Shown here one piece after another: positions 16,794 to 25,488 of a stretch of DNA of 64,000 bases (position 1 is the stretch's first letter; each line of letters begins with the position of its first letter). Made by a program: the position numbers and the translations under genes. The stretch covers positions 1 to 64,000 of the forward strand of contig NZ_JANAVJ010000008.1 in the NCBI RefSeq assembly GCF_024213375.1. Direction: 5' to 3'. The notes below the pieces were generated by a model, which was not told where the DNA came from, made no database searches, and saw only the letters and a list, made by a program, of their open reading frames with translations. The DNA is from Paenibacillus sp. MZ04-78.2 (lineage in GTDB: Bacteria > Bacillota > Bacilli > Paenibacillales > NBRC-103111).

Positions 16794-17690
16794 TTATTGT
16801 TCGTGTTTTTTCACATCAAGCGTCTTCACTTGCTTGCCGTTCAGATCGATGTGGTCCGGCGTTGTGCCGTTGAAGTCGGACAGGCCAAAATCGGCGGCAA
16901 CGACGACTTCGTGGGAAACGCCTTGCGCATCCTTACCGCTGATCGTCAGCGTCATCTGCTGCTTCTCGATCCGGTTGTCCGCGTTGACTTTGGCCGCCAG
17001 ATCGAACTTGTCGATCTTCACGTCCTGCGTCAGCTTCGGCATGCTGTCGTGGAGTCCTTGGAGCTTATCGCCGAAAGGCTCTTGAGCGCCTTTATGATGC
17101 CCCTCTGCGTTTGCGGCCTGCTTCACCACAAGCGATCCGATCGCATTCGCCACTGCCGGAATTTGACTTCCGCTCAGCTGCATCGCGATGTTCTTCGTCC
17201 CATCCGCCTGCGGCGACAAGGTGACATAATCCTTCAGATTGCCGACCAACGCGTCGACGACATTCTCGACTTCGGCGCTAATGCCATCAGGAGCTTGCCC
17301 CCGGTGTTCGCCTGCTTTCCCTTTCCATTGTTTTCCTTCCATGACGTTGTAAACGTCGTTGTCGCTCGCTTTGACGATTTGCTTGCCATCCTGCCGGTAC
17401 AGATTAACTCCTTGACTTGCTCCGCCGCCGCTCAGGTTGATTTCCGCGCTCATTTCGTTCTTCGCCTTATCGTCTTTGACGGTCGACTGCACGTCGAGCA
17501 GCTTCGTTCCGTTATCCTTCACCGACACATTCATTTGCTTCGTCACATTTTGTACCGCGAACGTTTGCTTGACGGCCGACTTGTAAGCGTCGTACCCCGG
17601 GGCGTCTCCTAGCCCCGCATAGGCGGAACCGATCAGAAGCAGGCTTCCGACGGCTGCGCTGACTCCGGTTATTGCGATTCGTTTGTTCAT
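16794..17690 (-). CDS. Exported protein of unknown function upstream of the ABC/two-component genes
   Basis: This encodes 298 residues. The ATG at 17690 follows AAGGAGG; the in-frame extension upstream lacks a site. A signal peptide spans residues 1-25 (MNKRIAITGVSAAVGSLLLI to AYAG) without a lipobox cysteine. The mature part is rich in Lys, Asp and Val in amphipathic strands (YDAYKSAVKQTFAVQNVTKQ), recalling the lipid-carrier-like fold of LolA/LppX proteins; that is a guess from pattern only. It is the first gene of the cluster with the ABC transporter and two-component system, so it may be a substrate-handling or sensing partner outside the membrane. Confidence 0.7.
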   Translation of the reverse strand: MNKRIAITGVSAAVGSLLLIGSAYAGLGDAPGYDAYKSAVKQTFAVQNVTKQMNVSVKDNGTKLLDVQSTVKDDKAKNEMSAEINLSGGGASQGVNLYRQDGKQIVKASDNDVYNVMEGKQWKGKAGEHRGQAPDGISAEVENVVDALVGNLKDYVTLSPQADGTKNIAMQLSGSQIPAVANAIGSLVVKQAANAEGHHKGAQEPFGDKLQGLHDSMPKLTQDVKIDKFDLAAKVNADNRIEKQQMTLTISGKDAQGVSHEVVVAADFGLSDFNGTTPDHIDLNGKQVKTLDVKKHEQ

Positions 17691-17860
17691 GGTTTCTTCC
17701 TCCTTGGGATTGGGGTCTGAAAGCATCTCCGGCTTCCATAGTTCCATCCTAACCGGAAGAGCTAAACATTCTAGAAAACGGAGATTAGCCGTTTCTAAAC
17801 AAATCATTAAAACTTTATTAACCGGACGCCAAGCGCCCCGATTCGCTGCCGGGAATACGA

Positions 17861-17887
17861 AAAACTCCGGATCGCTCTGATCCGGAG
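17861..17887 (-). terminator. Terminator of the LD-carboxypeptidase gene
   Basis: CTCCGGATC (17865-17873) pairs with GATCCGGAG (17879-17887). On the minus strand a T-run follows, about 70 bp past the stop at 17957. Confidence 0.75.
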
Positions 17888-17956
17888 CCTAAGACTCGAC
17901 TACGATTTAACAAGGCACCGGCAATTTTGCCAGGTCTATCACACGGATACGGCCTT

Positions 17957-18889
17957 TTATGCGTGCCTGACGCTAACCGCCGGTTCAAGCACAGTTAGCG
18001 TATTGTTGAACGTATTCAGGTTGACCATCGACCCGATAGGAATAGCGGCCTTATAGTGACCGTGTCCGGTTGCGAGATTCGTCAGCAGGGGCTTGCCGAG
18101 AGGAACGACGAATTCGCTGATCACATTTTCATAGGACTTGCCGTAGGCGGCCGGACAATCCGTGCATTCGCCCATGACGATGCCAAGACAGTCCTGGAAT
18201 TTCCCGGCCAGCTTCAAATGATTCAGGTACCTGTATACCGTGTTGGCCGGCTCGTGGGTTTCTTCCAGAAACAGCACCTTTCCCCTAGTATCGATCTCGT
18301 AAGGCGTACCCAACGTATCGACCACGGAGGTCAGATTGCCGCCGACGATCGGTCCGGTGACATTCCCCGGCACGCGGCTGACGAGTGGAACATTCGGCGG
18401 ATTCAGAATGGGCCGGTAAGAATCTAATGACGACACGGCGGAAAAAAACTGTTCGAAATTATACGCGGGGGTTTCCGGTTTGAAATCAATCAGCATGAGG
18501 CTGTGAAAGGTGATAAGCCCGCTATAGCAATACAGTGCGTTCAGAAGAAACGTCACGTCGCTGTAGCCGGTAATAATTTTCGGATTGCTTCGGATGATGC
18601 CGAAATCGAGGTAAGGAAGCATACCAGCTACCCCTACGCCGCCGCGGGTGGGAAGAATCATGTTGACCTGCGGATTGGCGAACATCATCATCAAGTCATA
18701 CGCGCGCTCTTCGTCGGTACCGGCAAGAAAGCCGTTACGGGCATACGCATACCGACCCAACACGACCTGAAACCCCATCCCTCTCAGCGCTTGAACGCGC
18801 GCATCAATCACATCGGCCTCCAGCGGACTGCCCATGGCAACGACTCCGATGGTATCGCCTCTTTGCAGCGCAGGCGGTCTAATGGCCAT
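17957..18889 (-). CDS. Peptidase S66, LD-carboxypeptidase family
   Basis: This encodes 310 residues from the ATG at 18889, behind GGAAGGAAG. The S66 family cleaves the L,D bond of murein tetrapeptides. The nucleophile Ser is in TGYSDVTFL, the Glu in VLFLEETHE and the His in ATGHGHYK, so the catalytic triad is present. The entry motif LQRGDTIGVVAMGSP is typical. It is monocistronic with its own terminator. A second, more diverged family member sits in the ykf operon at 38694-39623. Some S66 proteins instead cleave microcin C-type conjugates (MccF), which cannot be excluded. Confidence 0.88.
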   Translation of the reverse strand: MAIRPPALQRGDTIGVVAMGSPLEADVIDARVQALRGMGFQVVLGRYAYARNGFLAGTDEERAYDLMMMFANPQVNMILPTRGGVGVAGMLPYLDFGIIRSNPKIITGYSDVTFLLNALYCYSGLITFHSLMLIDFKPETPAYNFEQFFSAVSSLDSYRPILNPPNVPLVSRVPGNVTGPIVGGNLTSVVDTLGTPYEIDTRGKVLFLEETHEPANTVYRYLNHLKLAGKFQDCLGIVMGECTDCPAAYGKSYENVISEFVVPLGKPLLTNLATGHGHYKAAIPIGSMVNLNTFNNTLTVLEPAVSVRHA

Positions 18890-19128
18890 ATACCCACTTC
18901 CTTCCCCAAAGCGTCGTACGACTCCCGTCTTTTCAAGTATATGGGGGCACATATCCCGGCATCCCTATTTTTCGCTGCGGATAAAAATGATTTATCAGCG
19001 GTTCTCTATCCGTCCAACGACAAACAACCCGCAGGTCCCCCCTGACCTTCCTCTATCCATCTGGCAAGACCCCGGGGTCATACGTTACAATAAAGAGCAA
19101 AAAGCGTGTCTCAAGGAGTGGTTAACTT

Positions 19129-19491
19129 ATGATCGATCATGCCCGCCTTACCGAATACGGACTGAAGAAGCCCGGAACGAGCCTCAAGCATCCTTTCGAC
19201 CCGGACCTGCCCGTTCTGTTCGTCGGCGACAAAATGTTCGCTCTGCTCGGCACCCATCAAGGCATCCCGAGCGTCAATCTGAAATGCGATCCCGACAACG
19301 CCTGGCTCGTACGGGAAACGTATCCGACCGCCGTGCTTCCCGGCTACCATATGAACAAGCGGCACTGGAACACGGTCGTGCTGAACGGCCAAGTTCCGGA
19401 TACCGAAGTACTGGACATGCTGGAGGAGTCGTACCAGCTCGTGTACCGCAAGCTGACCAGAGCCGCGAAAGAAGCGATCAACGCCGGTTGA
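19129..19491 (+). CDS. MmcQ/YjbR family protein
   Basis: This encodes 120 residues, full length for the family. It shows the pattern expected of YjbR proteins: FVGDKMFALLG, NLKCDPDNAWLVRE, PGYHMNKRHWNTV and a C-terminal ESYQLVYRKLT helix. The fold resembles a double-wing DNA-binding domain, but the function is unknown in most bacteria. It starts at ATG behind AAGGAGTGG. It is a single gene between two convergent or divergent neighbours. Confidence 0.85.
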   Translation: MIDHARLTEYGLKKPGTSLKHPFDPDLPVLFVGDKMFALLGTHQGIPSVNLKCDPDNAWLVRETYPTAVLPGYHMNKRHWNTVVLNGQVPDTEVLDMLEESYQLVYRKLTRAAKEAINAG

Positions 19492-19605
19492 CGAAACGAA
19501 ACAAACCGCTTAAAATCGGGCATCCCCGCTGCCGCAAAATGGGTCCGCAGGACTTCTCCGCTCTGGACCCATTACACCCGACAGCCACCTCTCCTCATTC
19601 GATGA

Positions 19606-20367
19606 TTATTCGAGATACCACTCCTGCAAAAGCTTGCGTTCTTCGTCGGAAATGCCTAATCCTTCGGCGATATAATTGTCGGTCGAACCGTAAACCCACC
19701 GCATTTCTTCCAGGGAAGCCAAAAGATACTCCGGCTTTACGCCCAGCAGCGCACGAACCCAAACCAACTGCTCTTCGCTTTGAACCGCCTCGCGAACCTT
19801 CGCCAGCAGTTTCTCGTTGGCCTCCTGCCGGCAAGCGGCTGACTTCATGTAGTCTTCAACAATCGTTTCGATCGGAACCTCCAATAATAGGAGCACGATG
19901 GCCGCGGCAAATCCGGTGCGGTCCTTGCCTGCCGTACAATGCCATAACACGGGACGGCCCTCGGAATCCAGCAAGGAGCGGACGAATGTGCGGTAAGCTT
20001 GCCGGGATTGAGGGTCCGTGACAAATTTTTTGTAGGCGTCAAGCAGCGGGTCGCCGCCCTGACCGTTAGCCATCATCGTGTTGAAAACATCGGATAAATT
20101 CTGCATATTTACGACACCGCCCATGGCGGGATTGCTCCTATTTTTCACCCCCGCCACGACCGGGTTCGGCTTCGCCTGCTGCTCCCCCTCCGATCGCAAA
20201 TCGCAAATGAACGAAAGGCCCAGCGAATGCACATATTCGACCTCCTCCGGCTTCAGCTCAGACAGCTCGCCGGAACGGAACAGCTTGTTCGCTTTAACTC
20301 TTCCGCCTGCCGCCGACGGATAACCTCCAAGCTCCCTAAAATTTACGCGTTTCATCAAATCGTCCAT
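19606..20367 (-). CDS. Tyrosine-protein phosphatase (Y_phosphatase3 type)
   Basis: This encodes 253 residues from the ATG at 20367, behind GGGGAGG. The P-loop HCTAGKDRTGFAAA contains the Cys-x5-Arg signature of protein tyrosine and lipid phosphatases, with the extra Lys-Asp typical of the bacterial MptpB-like group. The N-terminus VNFRELGGYPSAAGGRVKAN is also characteristic of the group. It lies 83 bp after the LacI-type regulator in the same orientation, so the two may be cotranscribed. The substrate is unknown: phosphotyrosine, phosphoinositide or a sugar phosphate would all be possible. Confidence 0.88.
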   Translation of the reverse strand: MDDLMKRVNFRELGGYPSAAGGRVKANKLFRSGELSELKPEEVEYVHSLGLSFICDLRSEGEQQAKPNPVVAGVKNRSNPAMGGVVNMQNLSDVFNTMMANGQGGDPLLDAYKKFVTDPQSRQAYRTFVRSLLDSEGRPVLWHCTAGKDRTGFAAAIVLLLLEVPIETIVEDYMKSAACRQEANEKLLAKVREAVQSEEQLVWVRALLGVKPEYLLASLEEMRWVYGSTDNYIAEGLGISDEERKLLQEWYLE

Positions 20368-20450
20368 ATCTGTTATGCCTCCCCGCAAATTAACACATAT
20401 AAATGAAAAACAGCACCCGGTCGGATGCCGCTGCTGCGCAATTCCGCTCC

Positions 20451-21446
20451 TCAAGCCTTGAGCGCAGCCGTCGATTCCCTTACGACCAGTTCGGGCTTCC
20501 ATTCGACCGTCACACTGTCCGTCGAGCCGGCTCCGATCCATTTTAACAACAGTTCCACGGAGCTCTGGCCGATGCTTTCCGCCGGCTGGCGAACGGTCGT
20601 CAAGTAGGGACGAAGACGGGACGCAATATATTGATCGTCATATCCGACGACCGACATCGCTTCCGGAACCCGCATCCCTTCCTCCGCCAAAGCGTTTACG
20701 ATCCCGACCGCGATATAATCGTCGCCGGCGAATACGGCCGTAGGCAGCTTCCCGCTCCTGATCCACGACTTTGCCGTATCGTAGCCGAATCTGATTTCAT
20801 ATTCCCCTTGCACCACGGCGAACGGAGAAAGCCCCTCCTCCCGGAGCGCATCCACAAAGCCTCTCTTTCGCTCCCGCGTACTCAAAAAATAGTCCGGCCC
20901 GCATACGTGGGCGACCGAGGTATGACCTAGAGAGAGCAAGTGCTTCGCCGCTTCGTAGCCTCCGTAGTAATTATCCGTCAGCACCGAGGGGACCATGTGA
21001 TCCCGTCTTTGATTATCGATGAGCACGAACGGAATACTCCGTTTTTTCAATTGGGCGATATATTGCTCCTCTTCCGGCAAAGACATCAGAATCAAGCCGT
21101 CGACCCGGTCTTCATGCATCAAATCGTGGCTTTCGCCTGAACGAACATCGTTCGAGACGGAAAGCGTCAGAAAATAATCGTACCGGGCAAGCGTGCGGTT
21201 GATTTCGTTGACGACCGACTCAAAAAAGCGATCATGCAGCGCCGTCATGATCAAGCCGATGATGCGGGTATGACCCCGGGCCAGACTTTGCGCGGCGGCA
21301 TGAGGCCGGTAATCCAAAGCCTCGATGGCGTCCAGCACCTTTTGCCGGTTTTTCTCCCGTACGTTGGCCGTATTGTTTAACACCCGGGATACGGTCACCA
21401 CCGACAATCCGCAATGTCTGGCCACGTCGTATATACTTGCTTTCAT
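20451..21446 (-). CDS. LacI-family transcriptional regulator
   Basis: This encodes 331 residues. The N-terminal helix-turn-helix and hinge (SIYDVARHCGLSVVTVSRVL, DYRPHAAAQSLA) precede a periplasmic-binding-protein-like ligand domain with IGLIMTALHDRFFE and GYDDQYIASRLRPYLTTVRQ. ATG follows AAGGAG. LacI regulators usually respond to sugars. A near-palindromic candidate operator lies 34 bp upstream of the start, suggesting autoregulation. The only same-strand neighbour is the phosphatase gene, so the sugar genes it might control are not in this window. Confidence 0.92.
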   Translation of the reverse strand: MKASIYDVARHCGLSVVTVSRVLNNTANVREKNRQKVLDAIEALDYRPHAAAQSLARGHTRIIGLIMTALHDRFFESVVNEINRTLARYDYFLTLSVSNDVRSGESHDLMHEDRVDGLILMSLPEEEQYIAQLKKRSIPFVLIDNQRRDHMVPSVLTDNYYGGYEAAKHLLSLGHTSVAHVCGPDYFLSTRERKRGFVDALREEGLSPFAVVQGEYEIRFGYDTAKSWIRSGKLPTAVFAGDDYIAVGIVNALAEEGMRVPEAMSVVGYDDQYIASRLRPYLTTVRQPAESIGQSSVELLLKWIGAGSTDSVTVEWKPELVVRESTAALKA

Positions 21447-21479
21447 GGGGCAGGCTCCTTCCGATACGCGCTGTGAAAA

Positions 21480-21493
21480 TTAAACCGCTTTAA
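21480..21493. promoter_or_regulatory. Candidate LacI-type operator
   Basis: TTAAACCGCTTTAA is a 14-bp palindrome except for the two bases next to the central CG. The centre and length fit LacI/GalR operators, and it sits just upstream of a LacI gene. Confidence 0.5.
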
Positions 21494-21741
21494 CATTTGG
21501 AATAGGCAAAACGTATCGCTGGATGTCGGCATGAAATGACATATATTATAGTAAAAAATAACAATACTTTACTTTTGTAAACCTATATTACCATTCTATC
21601 CCTTTGATAGCAATGTGTTTTTTAGAAGACGGGCCTCCCTATCATCTTCTTCCGCCACGAAAGCAAAAGACGCTTTTCTCTTTCGCCGGATTGTTTCGCA
21701 GCATGGCCGTTTGGCTTTATAATACGTTATTGAGCCTCCAA

Positions 21742-21757
21742 CACGGCTAAAGCCGTG
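21742..21757 (-). repeat. IS200/IS605 right-end hairpin
   Basis: CACGGCT, two bases, AGCCGTG: a perfect 7-bp stem, of the type bound by Y1 transposases and forming the 3' part of the TnpB guide (omega) RNA. It lies about 100 bp past the tnpB stop. Confidence 0.75.
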
Positions 21758-21860
21758 GGATTCTTAGCTAGTAAACGCACGCAGGCCATTTCTGTTTTGT
21801 GCCGACTGCTAAGTTAAGAGCTAGCTCATTAGCTCATCCTAGATCAGAGCGTATAGCTAT

Positions 21861-22916
21861 CTAGGCTGATAGACTGTTACCATCTATCACAGGTTGGCGC
21901 AGGATGTTGATCGCTCCAACCCTGTCGCGGTGTGCGCGATACCCGCATGAACACTCATACGTTCGGTCCTTTGCCTTGTTCCGTTTCTCGCAGTTTGGAC
22001 ACGTTTGGGAGGTGTACGCTGGATTGACTTCGATGATGTTAATCCCGGCCAATGCCGCTTTGTATGCGATAAACGTTTGCAATTGATGGAACGTCCAGTT
22101 GTGCAGGTTTTTTGCGTTTTTACGACTTGTTCTTGTCGTTTGGCGAAGGTTCGTCAGCTTTTCCAGCTTGATGACCGATACCTGTTCTTCGATCGCCATG
22201 TTCACGATCTTACGGCTGATTTTGTGGTTTTGGTCTTTCATGTAGCGATGTTCTTTATTTTCTTGCTTACGGATCGCAGACAGCTTCTTTAACTTGCCCA
22301 TCTTTCTTCTGCGCTCTTTGTATTTGCGGCGTATGTACTTGTTCTGTCTGCCGTTGCCAACAAATTTCGTCTTCCCTGTTGAGGTGACAACAACGGCAGG
22401 GACTTTTAAGCCCAAGTCAATGCCCATTATGACATCGCCGGTTGCTTGTTCTGTCTTTCTTTCAACAGAAATTTGTACGTACCACTTGCCCGACTTCTCA
22501 ACCACTTTTAAGAGACCAAGCTTCCCACTGGATAGCAAACGTTGTTCGCGTTCCGTTACACGAGCCGAAATCTTGAGCCGCTGTACGTTTCCGTCCAGCA
22601 TCACAGGAAATGCAACGCTATGGTCCCCAAGTGAATAGTTCTGGTTATTTACGTAGTAGGCTCTGCGCTTGAGAATCGGACGTTTTCCTTGCTTTTTCAT
22701 CTTGTTATGAATGCTTCGCGCATCTCGAATGGCTTGGTTCTTTACTGCGGATGGAAGTTTGGCATCGACATCCTTGGAGGTGAGCTTTGGAAATGCGCCC
22801 GATGCTTCCGCTTGTTCGGTTAAGAGATTGACCGTTTTGATATATTCGTCCCCCATCTCCTTAAGCAGGGAAACATTGTTTGGGCATATTCGAATTTGAA
22901 CGGTTACGGTTTGCAT
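21861..22916 (-). CDS. tnpB: TnpB, RNA-guided nuclease of IS200/IS605 family
   Basis: This encodes 351 residues from the ATG at 22916 behind GGGGG; the start is four bases after the tnpA remnant. The RuvC residues are all present: Asp in MGIDLGLKVPAV, Glu in IKLEKLTNLR and Asp in HRDRVGAINI. The C4 zinc finger is CPNC with CSCG. TnpB proteins use an omega RNA from the element's right end to cut DNA next to a target motif and so help retain the element. No frameshift is seen, so the nuclease may still be active even though tnpA is dead. Length is at the short end for the family. Confidence 0.9.
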   Translation of the reverse strand: MQTVTVQIRICPNNVSLLKEMGDEYIKTVNLLTEQAEASGAFPKLTSKDVDAKLPSAVKNQAIRDARSIHNKMKKQGKRPILKRRAYYVNNQNYSLGDHSVAFPVMLDGNVQRLKISARVTEREQRLLSSGKLGLLKVVEKSGKWYVQISVERKTEQATGDVIMGIDLGLKVPAVVVTSTGKTKFVGNGRQNKYIRRKYKERRRKMGKLKKLSAIRKQENKEHRYMKDQNHKISRKIVNMAIEEQVSVIKLEKLTNLRQTTRTSRKNAKNLHNWTFHQLQTFIAYKAALAGINIIEVNPAYTSQTCPNCEKRNKAKDRTYECSCGYRAHRDRVGAINILRQPVIDGNSLSA

Positions 22917-22920
22917 CGAT

Positions 22921-23091
22921 TCACCCCCTTGTCTTCTGTTCTTCAACATAACGCCGGATGGTTTCGCTCGAAACATTCCCTGCCGAGCTGACAAAATAGG
23001 AACGTGTCCAAAGGCTTGGCAGATGCTTCAAGTACTTAAATTCTTGACGCAAACATCACGAGGTCGTGCCTTTTAATTTTACCACACAAAA
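22921..23091 (-). pseudogene. tnpA: tnpA remnant, C-terminal part
   Basis: The minus strand reads KGTTS, a stop, then CLRQEFKYLKHLPSLWTRSY and FVSSAGNVSSETIRRYVEEQ. This is the C-terminal third of a Y1 (HUH) transposase, including the catalytic Tyr in RRYVEEQ. The HUH histidines and the middle of the protein are missing, and an in-frame stop is present. The N-terminal scrap lies on the other side of the inserted IS, at 25846-25922. Confidence 0.75.
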
Positions 23092-24112
23092 TCAGGCCTG
23101 TTGATTAACCACTAATATGGTAGAAAAAAGATCGCCTTTGCTGTAGAATCGTTTGTACCACCAACCGATTCGAGAAAGAGGCGATCTCATGAAAAATTGT
23201 ATCACGATCCCATCCGTTCTTCAATCCATTCTAAGTGCTGAAGAAGTCAAATCAATTGTGCTAATGGTAGGCTATGAAGACAAAGCCCGCAAGTTTACGG
23301 TATATGACTTGCGTTTGGATGGCTATAAAGAAAACGGACAGTCATTTGTCGTTCGGTTAAGAGATAACGTTCACCTTGAAAAACCGTGTGCTTTGCGTCG
23401 TCAAATCGAGGAAGATTCGCCAATTATCCGTGATATCACGTGTCAACTTGGAACAGCCCAATGTCGATCTAAACATCGCCATCGTGTTGTGATCTTTCGG
23501 GACTTTGAAGGTCGAGAAATCCGAGTCGCCACAGACCTAATGCAGGTCACTGCCGAGCAAATCGCGCAGATGTACAAAGCTCGTTGGCAGATCGGCGTGT
23601 CCAGCAAAGGACACAACATCTTGTCGGTGAAAGTCCGACCGGGAGAAAAGACGAAACTCCCGTAGCCTGAGAGGCGCCGCGGAACGAAAGTGAACCGGCG
23701 AAGCCCCCTGACAAAACGTTCTTCAGGAACGTCGGCAAAACTCCAGGTTGTAACGTACAGTGAACGCAGACGTAGCCTCGTTACACGCAAATCCGGTGGC
23801 TGAGACGGTCGATAACGCGCGAAAGCAGCAAGAACTGACCGAAAACGTCTGAAACGGTAGTTCTCACCGGCGGGGTATCAGCGGCGACATGGAGGGAAAG
23901 AGGTTGTGGAATCTGGAGAAGCCCTCGGTACCCGGTGAAGAAATCTCATCGAGGAGGCCGTCCCTATAACCGCGATCGGGAAATGGGACAGGCAGGTGCC
24001 AGGGTGGCGGATCGGGCCGTAATACCGACGATTCGCGTGCAGCAAAACGCGCGAGGAGGGAAGGGCCCGGACCTGTAAGCAAATCCGTACGACCAAAGGA
24101 GGCAAGGGTGCT

Positions 24113-25401
24113 ATGATAAAAACACCCGTCAGTTTGCAGGAGCTAAGGCGGCGGATATATCACAAGGCGAAGGCTGAGCCTACGCACCGTTTTTGGGGAT
24201 TATTTACCCATATCACCAAGATGACCACTCTTCAAGAAGCGTACGAGCAAGCGAAGAAAAACGGAGGTGCCCCAGGCATTGACGGAACAAGCTTCGCAGA
24301 TGTGGAACGCGAAGGGGTCATCCCGTTTCTGGAGAACATCCAAGCTGAGCTTAAAGCGGGAACGTATCTCCCACAGACCAACCGCAAAGTAGATATCCCG
24401 AAGGCGAACGGTAAAATGCGAACCTTACAAACTCCAAGCATTCGAGACCGTGTGGTGCAGGGAGCACTGAAACTGATCTTGGAGGCCATATTTGAGGCGG
24501 ACTTCAGCCCGAACTCGTATGGGTTTCGACCGAAACGCTCACCACATCAGGCGCTGGCAGAAGTCCGACGCAGTGTATTGCGCCGAATGACGAAGATCAT
24601 TGACATCGATCTGTCGCGGTATTTCGATACCATACGACACTCGATATTGCTGGAAAAGATCGCAAAGCGTGTTCAGGATCCACAAGTGATGCAACTGATC
24701 AAACAGGTGATCAAGGCAGCAGGGAAGATCGGCGTACCGCAGGGTGGCCCGTTCTCGCCGCTGGCTTCGAACATCTACCTGTGGACTGGACGTTTGATGC
24801 CATCCGGCGGAAGACGACGGAAGGAGACTATGAAGCTGTCAATTACCATCGGTTCGCTGACGATATGCTAATCACGGTGAGCGGACATTCCAGCAAACGC
24901 GGCTGGGCCGAACTGGTTTTACAGCGACTACGCGAACAATTGGAACCGTTGGGCGTGGAACTCAACTTGGAGAAGACCCGAATGGTTAATGTCCTGAAAG
25001 GCGAAGCCTTTGCTTTTCTGGGATTTGACTTTCGAAGGGTTCCGAATCGAAGCAAAACCGGCCATTTCATCCTCATGACACCAAGAAAGAAGGCCCGTAT
25101 AGCCGTGAAAGCGCGAATCCGCGAAGTGATAAAAAGCGGAGGTGCGAAACCCGCCAAGGAGATCGTGAAGCAAGTGAATGCGACCTTGAGCGGATGGGTG
25201 AATTACTTTCGGGTAGGGAATTCCAGCAGCGCGTTTGGAGAGGTACGCGATTACACGGAGATGAAAATACGAACCTTGCTGACGAGAAGGAAACGGAGAC
25301 GAAAAAGTAGCATCTGGAGTAACGAATACCTGTACGGCGTATTGGGACTATATTGGGACTGGAAAGTCCACCCCTTGAAAAGCGCAGACGGGTACCGATG
25401 A
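24113..25401 (+). pseudogene. ltrA: Group II intron reverse transcriptase/maturase, frameshifted
   Basis: The first frame (24113 to about 24780) has RT domains: APGIDGTSF, SYGFRPKRSPHQAL, IIDIDLSRYFDTI and IGVPQGGPFSPLASNIYL. The remainder, including the catalytic HRFADDML and the maturase region (LSGWVNYFRVGNSS), continues in a different frame from about 24781 to 25401. Relatives read SNIYL-NE-(V/L)D-W-x-F here; this copy reads SNIYL directly followed by the bases of DWTF, consistent with loss of about 7 bases near 24780. The protein is therefore cut before its active site. No HNH endonuclease domain is present. Splicing would need a maturase in trans. Confidence 0.85.
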
Positions 25402-25454
25402 AAGTGTCCGACGTTTGATAGGTCACATAACCCTAGCGATGAAGCTTACGGGGT

Positions 25455-25488
25455 GAGCTGCTTGAGGGAAAACCTCACGAGCAGTTCT
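25455..25488 (+). ncRNA. Group II intron domain V
   Basis: GAGCTGCTTGAGGG, a GAAAA-type loop, then CCTCACGAGCAGTTC forms the 34-nt two-helix hairpin with two-base bulge that is the catalytic core of group II introns. Confidence 0.88.

Noticed and set aside
24113-25401. Reverse transcriptase as a retron or diversity-generating element
   Set aside because: A group II domain V, the maturase region and the exon structure of the host transposase explain it; no template repeat or msr/msd region is seen.
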